Source: Candidatus Gastranaerophilales bacterium
GTDB taxonomy: Bacteria; Cyanobacteriota; Vampirovibrionia; Gastranaerophilales; Gastranaerophilaceae
Assembly (NCBI GenBank): GCA_944324305.1
Contig: CALUVV010000006.1
Span: 26,655 to 90,654, forward strand
Direction of reading: 5' to 3'
Length of the DNA: 64,000 nucleotides
In this document: one piece after another, positions 62,949 to 64,000 of the stretch
How positions within the stretch are numbered: position 1 is the first letter of the stretch
Layout of the letters: each line of letters starts with the position of its first letter
Program-made: the position numbers and the translations under genes
The notes under the pieces: generated by a model
Seen by the model: only the letters and a program-made list of their open reading frames with translations
Told to the model about the DNA's origin: nothing
Database searches by the model: none

Positions 62949-63674
62949 ATGTCAAAATTAACTAAAAAACAAAAGAAAATGCAGGAAATGCTGGAAGGCT
63001 TCGTTCAACCGGCTACTGCAGTTGATACAATCAAAAAATTAAAAGAAATTTCTAAAGAAGTTTCTAAATTTAACGAAACGGTTGAATGCCACATGAGATT
63101 AGGTATTGATGTTCGTCAGGCTGACCAGCAAATCAGATCTACAGTTGTATTGCCGGCAGGTTTGGGTAAAACTGTTAAAGTTTGCGTTATCGCTAAAGGA
63201 CCTAAAGCTACCGAAGCAAAAGATGCCGGTGCTGATTATGCAGGTGCTGAAGAAATTATCGATAAAATTTCAGAAGGCTGGTTCGACTTTGATACATTGA
63301 TTGCAACTCCCGACTGTATGGGTATGTTAGGTAAATTGGGACGTGTTTTAGGTCCTAAAGGTTTAATGCCTAACCCTAAAACAGGAACAGTTACAATGGA
63401 TGTAGCTAAAGCTGTTAAAGATGCTAAAGCCGGTAAAGTTGAATACAGAGCTGACAAACAAGGTATGATTCACTGCCCTGTCGGCAAAATTGAATTCAGC
63501 GAAGAAGATTTGCTTAAAAACTACGCAACTCTTGCAGATGCTGTATTAAGAGCAAAACCTGCTTCTGCAAAAGGTACATTTGTTAAATCAGTATACCTTT
63601 CAACAACTATGGGACCCGGTATTAAACTTGATCCTAAAAACTTTGCAGCTGAAGTAAAAGAACTTATTTCTTAA
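62949..63674 (+). CDS. rplA: 50S ribosomal protein L1
   Basis: 241 aa. [53 protein letters not shown] and [12 protein letters not shown] are family signatures. It binds the L1 stalk of 23S rRNA and its own mRNA. A terminator follows directly, so rplJL are not in this operon (they are at 49969-51037). Confidence 0.98.
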   Translation: MSKLTKKQKKMQEMLEGFVQPATAVDTIKKLKEISKEVSKFNETVECHMRLGIDVRQADQQIRSTVVLPAGLGKTVKVCVIAKGPKATEAKDAGADYAGAEEIIDKISEGWFDFDTLIATPDCMGMLGKLGRVLGPKGLMPNPKTGTVTMDVAKAVKDAKAGKVEYRADKQGMIHCPVGKIEFSEEDLLKNYATLADAVLRAKPASAKGTFVKSVYLSTTMGPGIKLDPKNFAAEVKELIS

Positions 63675-63696
63675 TTAAATAAGCTGAAAAATAAAG

Positions 63697-63727
63697 AAAG
63701 GTCTCCAAAATTCAGGAGACCTTTTTT
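63697..63727 (+). terminator. Terminator of the rplKA operon
   Basis: AAAGGTCTCC and GGAGACCTTT around an AAAATTCA loop, then a T run. Confidence 0.93.
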
Positions 63728-63767
63728 GTTACTTGATATTTCTGTATATTTTAAATATAATTTAATT

Positions 63768-64000
63768 ATGGATATGAAAACTGTTAAACTGAGAGACTTT
63801 GAAATCGGCGGAAATAAACTTACGATAATCGCCGGACCCTGTGCGGCTGAAAGTCAGGAAATTCTTGACACTACCGCTTCTAAATTGAAAGAAATTGCTA
63901 AAAAATTAGATATTAATTTTATTTTTAAATCATCATTTGATAAAGCCAACAGGTCATCTATATATTCGTATAGGGGGCCGGGGCTCGAAAAAGGGCTTGA
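63768..64000 (+). CDS. kdsA: 3-deoxy-D-manno-octulosonate 8-phosphate synthase, 5' part
   Basis: The first 77 residues show IIAGPCAAESQEIL and FIFKSSFDKANRSS, then YRGPGLEKGL, all diagnostic of KdsA, which makes KDO 8-phosphate from arabinose 5-phosphate and PEP for the lipopolysaccharide core. The gene runs off the right edge. It implies an outer membrane with LPS. Confidence 0.95.
   Translation, partial: MDMKTVKLRDFEIGGNKLTIIAGPCAAESQEILDTTASKLKEIAKKLDINFIFKSSFDKANRSSIYSYRGPGLEKGL

Overview
The window looks like a chromosome segment of an AT-rich, Gram-negative gut bacterium of the non-photosynthetic cyanobacterial relatives (Vampirovibrionia/Melainabacteria, most likely Gastranaerophilales). 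I infer this from (i) a kdsA gene, which implies lipopolysaccharide, (ii) cyanobacteria-like housekeeping genes, (iii) many type IV prepilin-like proteins with the FTLAEV..TLGIIG signature, and (iv) a set of otherwise unrecognisable proteins that share a short N-terminal F-[KTS]-G-like motif, which I recall as common in that order but cannot verify here.

Positions 1-39175 are accessory DNA. From left to right: the 5' part of an adenine methylase; a decayed transposase fragment; a pair of DUF262 (GmrSD-like) genes and a DUF4917/SIR2-like gene; a leftward run of lineage-specific genes holding an active AAA+ ATPase, a degenerate paralogue of it and a zincin-like protein; a SNF2 helicase followed by a type III restriction-modification pair (mod, res); a Mu/Tn7-like transposition module (tnpA broken by three frameshifts, intact ATPase tnpB, accessory tnpC); a CheR-like methyltransferase; an HNH endonuclease with a double-domain M.FokI-like methyltransferase; a TetR-controlled cluster of oxidoreductases; and a second, intact tnpA whose tnpB has been deleted. 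Transposon-end-like sequences (TGTA tip plus AGTTTGA motif) lie at 5100, 26058, 30686 and, inverted, at 38838-39175, next to the terminator of a tRNA-Asp gene. The region is therefore best read as nested or tandem Mu/Tn7-like insertions loaded with defence cargo.

From 39220 on the DNA is mostly core: tRNA-Asp, GH57 glucan branching enzyme, rpsT, pxpA, yvcK, panB-panC, rplJ-rplL, an AddAB-like helicase/nuclease pair, coaD, then rpmG-tRNA-Trp-secE-nusG-rplK-rplA and the start of kdsA. rplKA and rplJL, adjacent in most bacteria, are about 12 kb apart here.

The most striking signal is a repeated regulatory cassette at four prepilin genes (42.0, 51.1, 51.9 and 52.7 kb). Each has its own TTGAAA-16/17-TATAAT promoter, a good Shine-Dalgarno, an ATG, and then a run of exactly ten Gs. 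In all four the pilin body lies in the -1 frame relative to that ATG, so a -1 ribosomal slip, transcriptional slippage, or one extra G is needed to make the pilin. A conserved GCUCC just after each tract can pair either with the end of the G tract (GGGGC) or with the Shine-Dalgarno (GGAGC). A fifth tract, of 11 Gs with the same downstream context, sits inside the L10 (rplJ) leader RNA. This could be phase variation, programmed slippage, or a systematic one-base under-call; each is testable.
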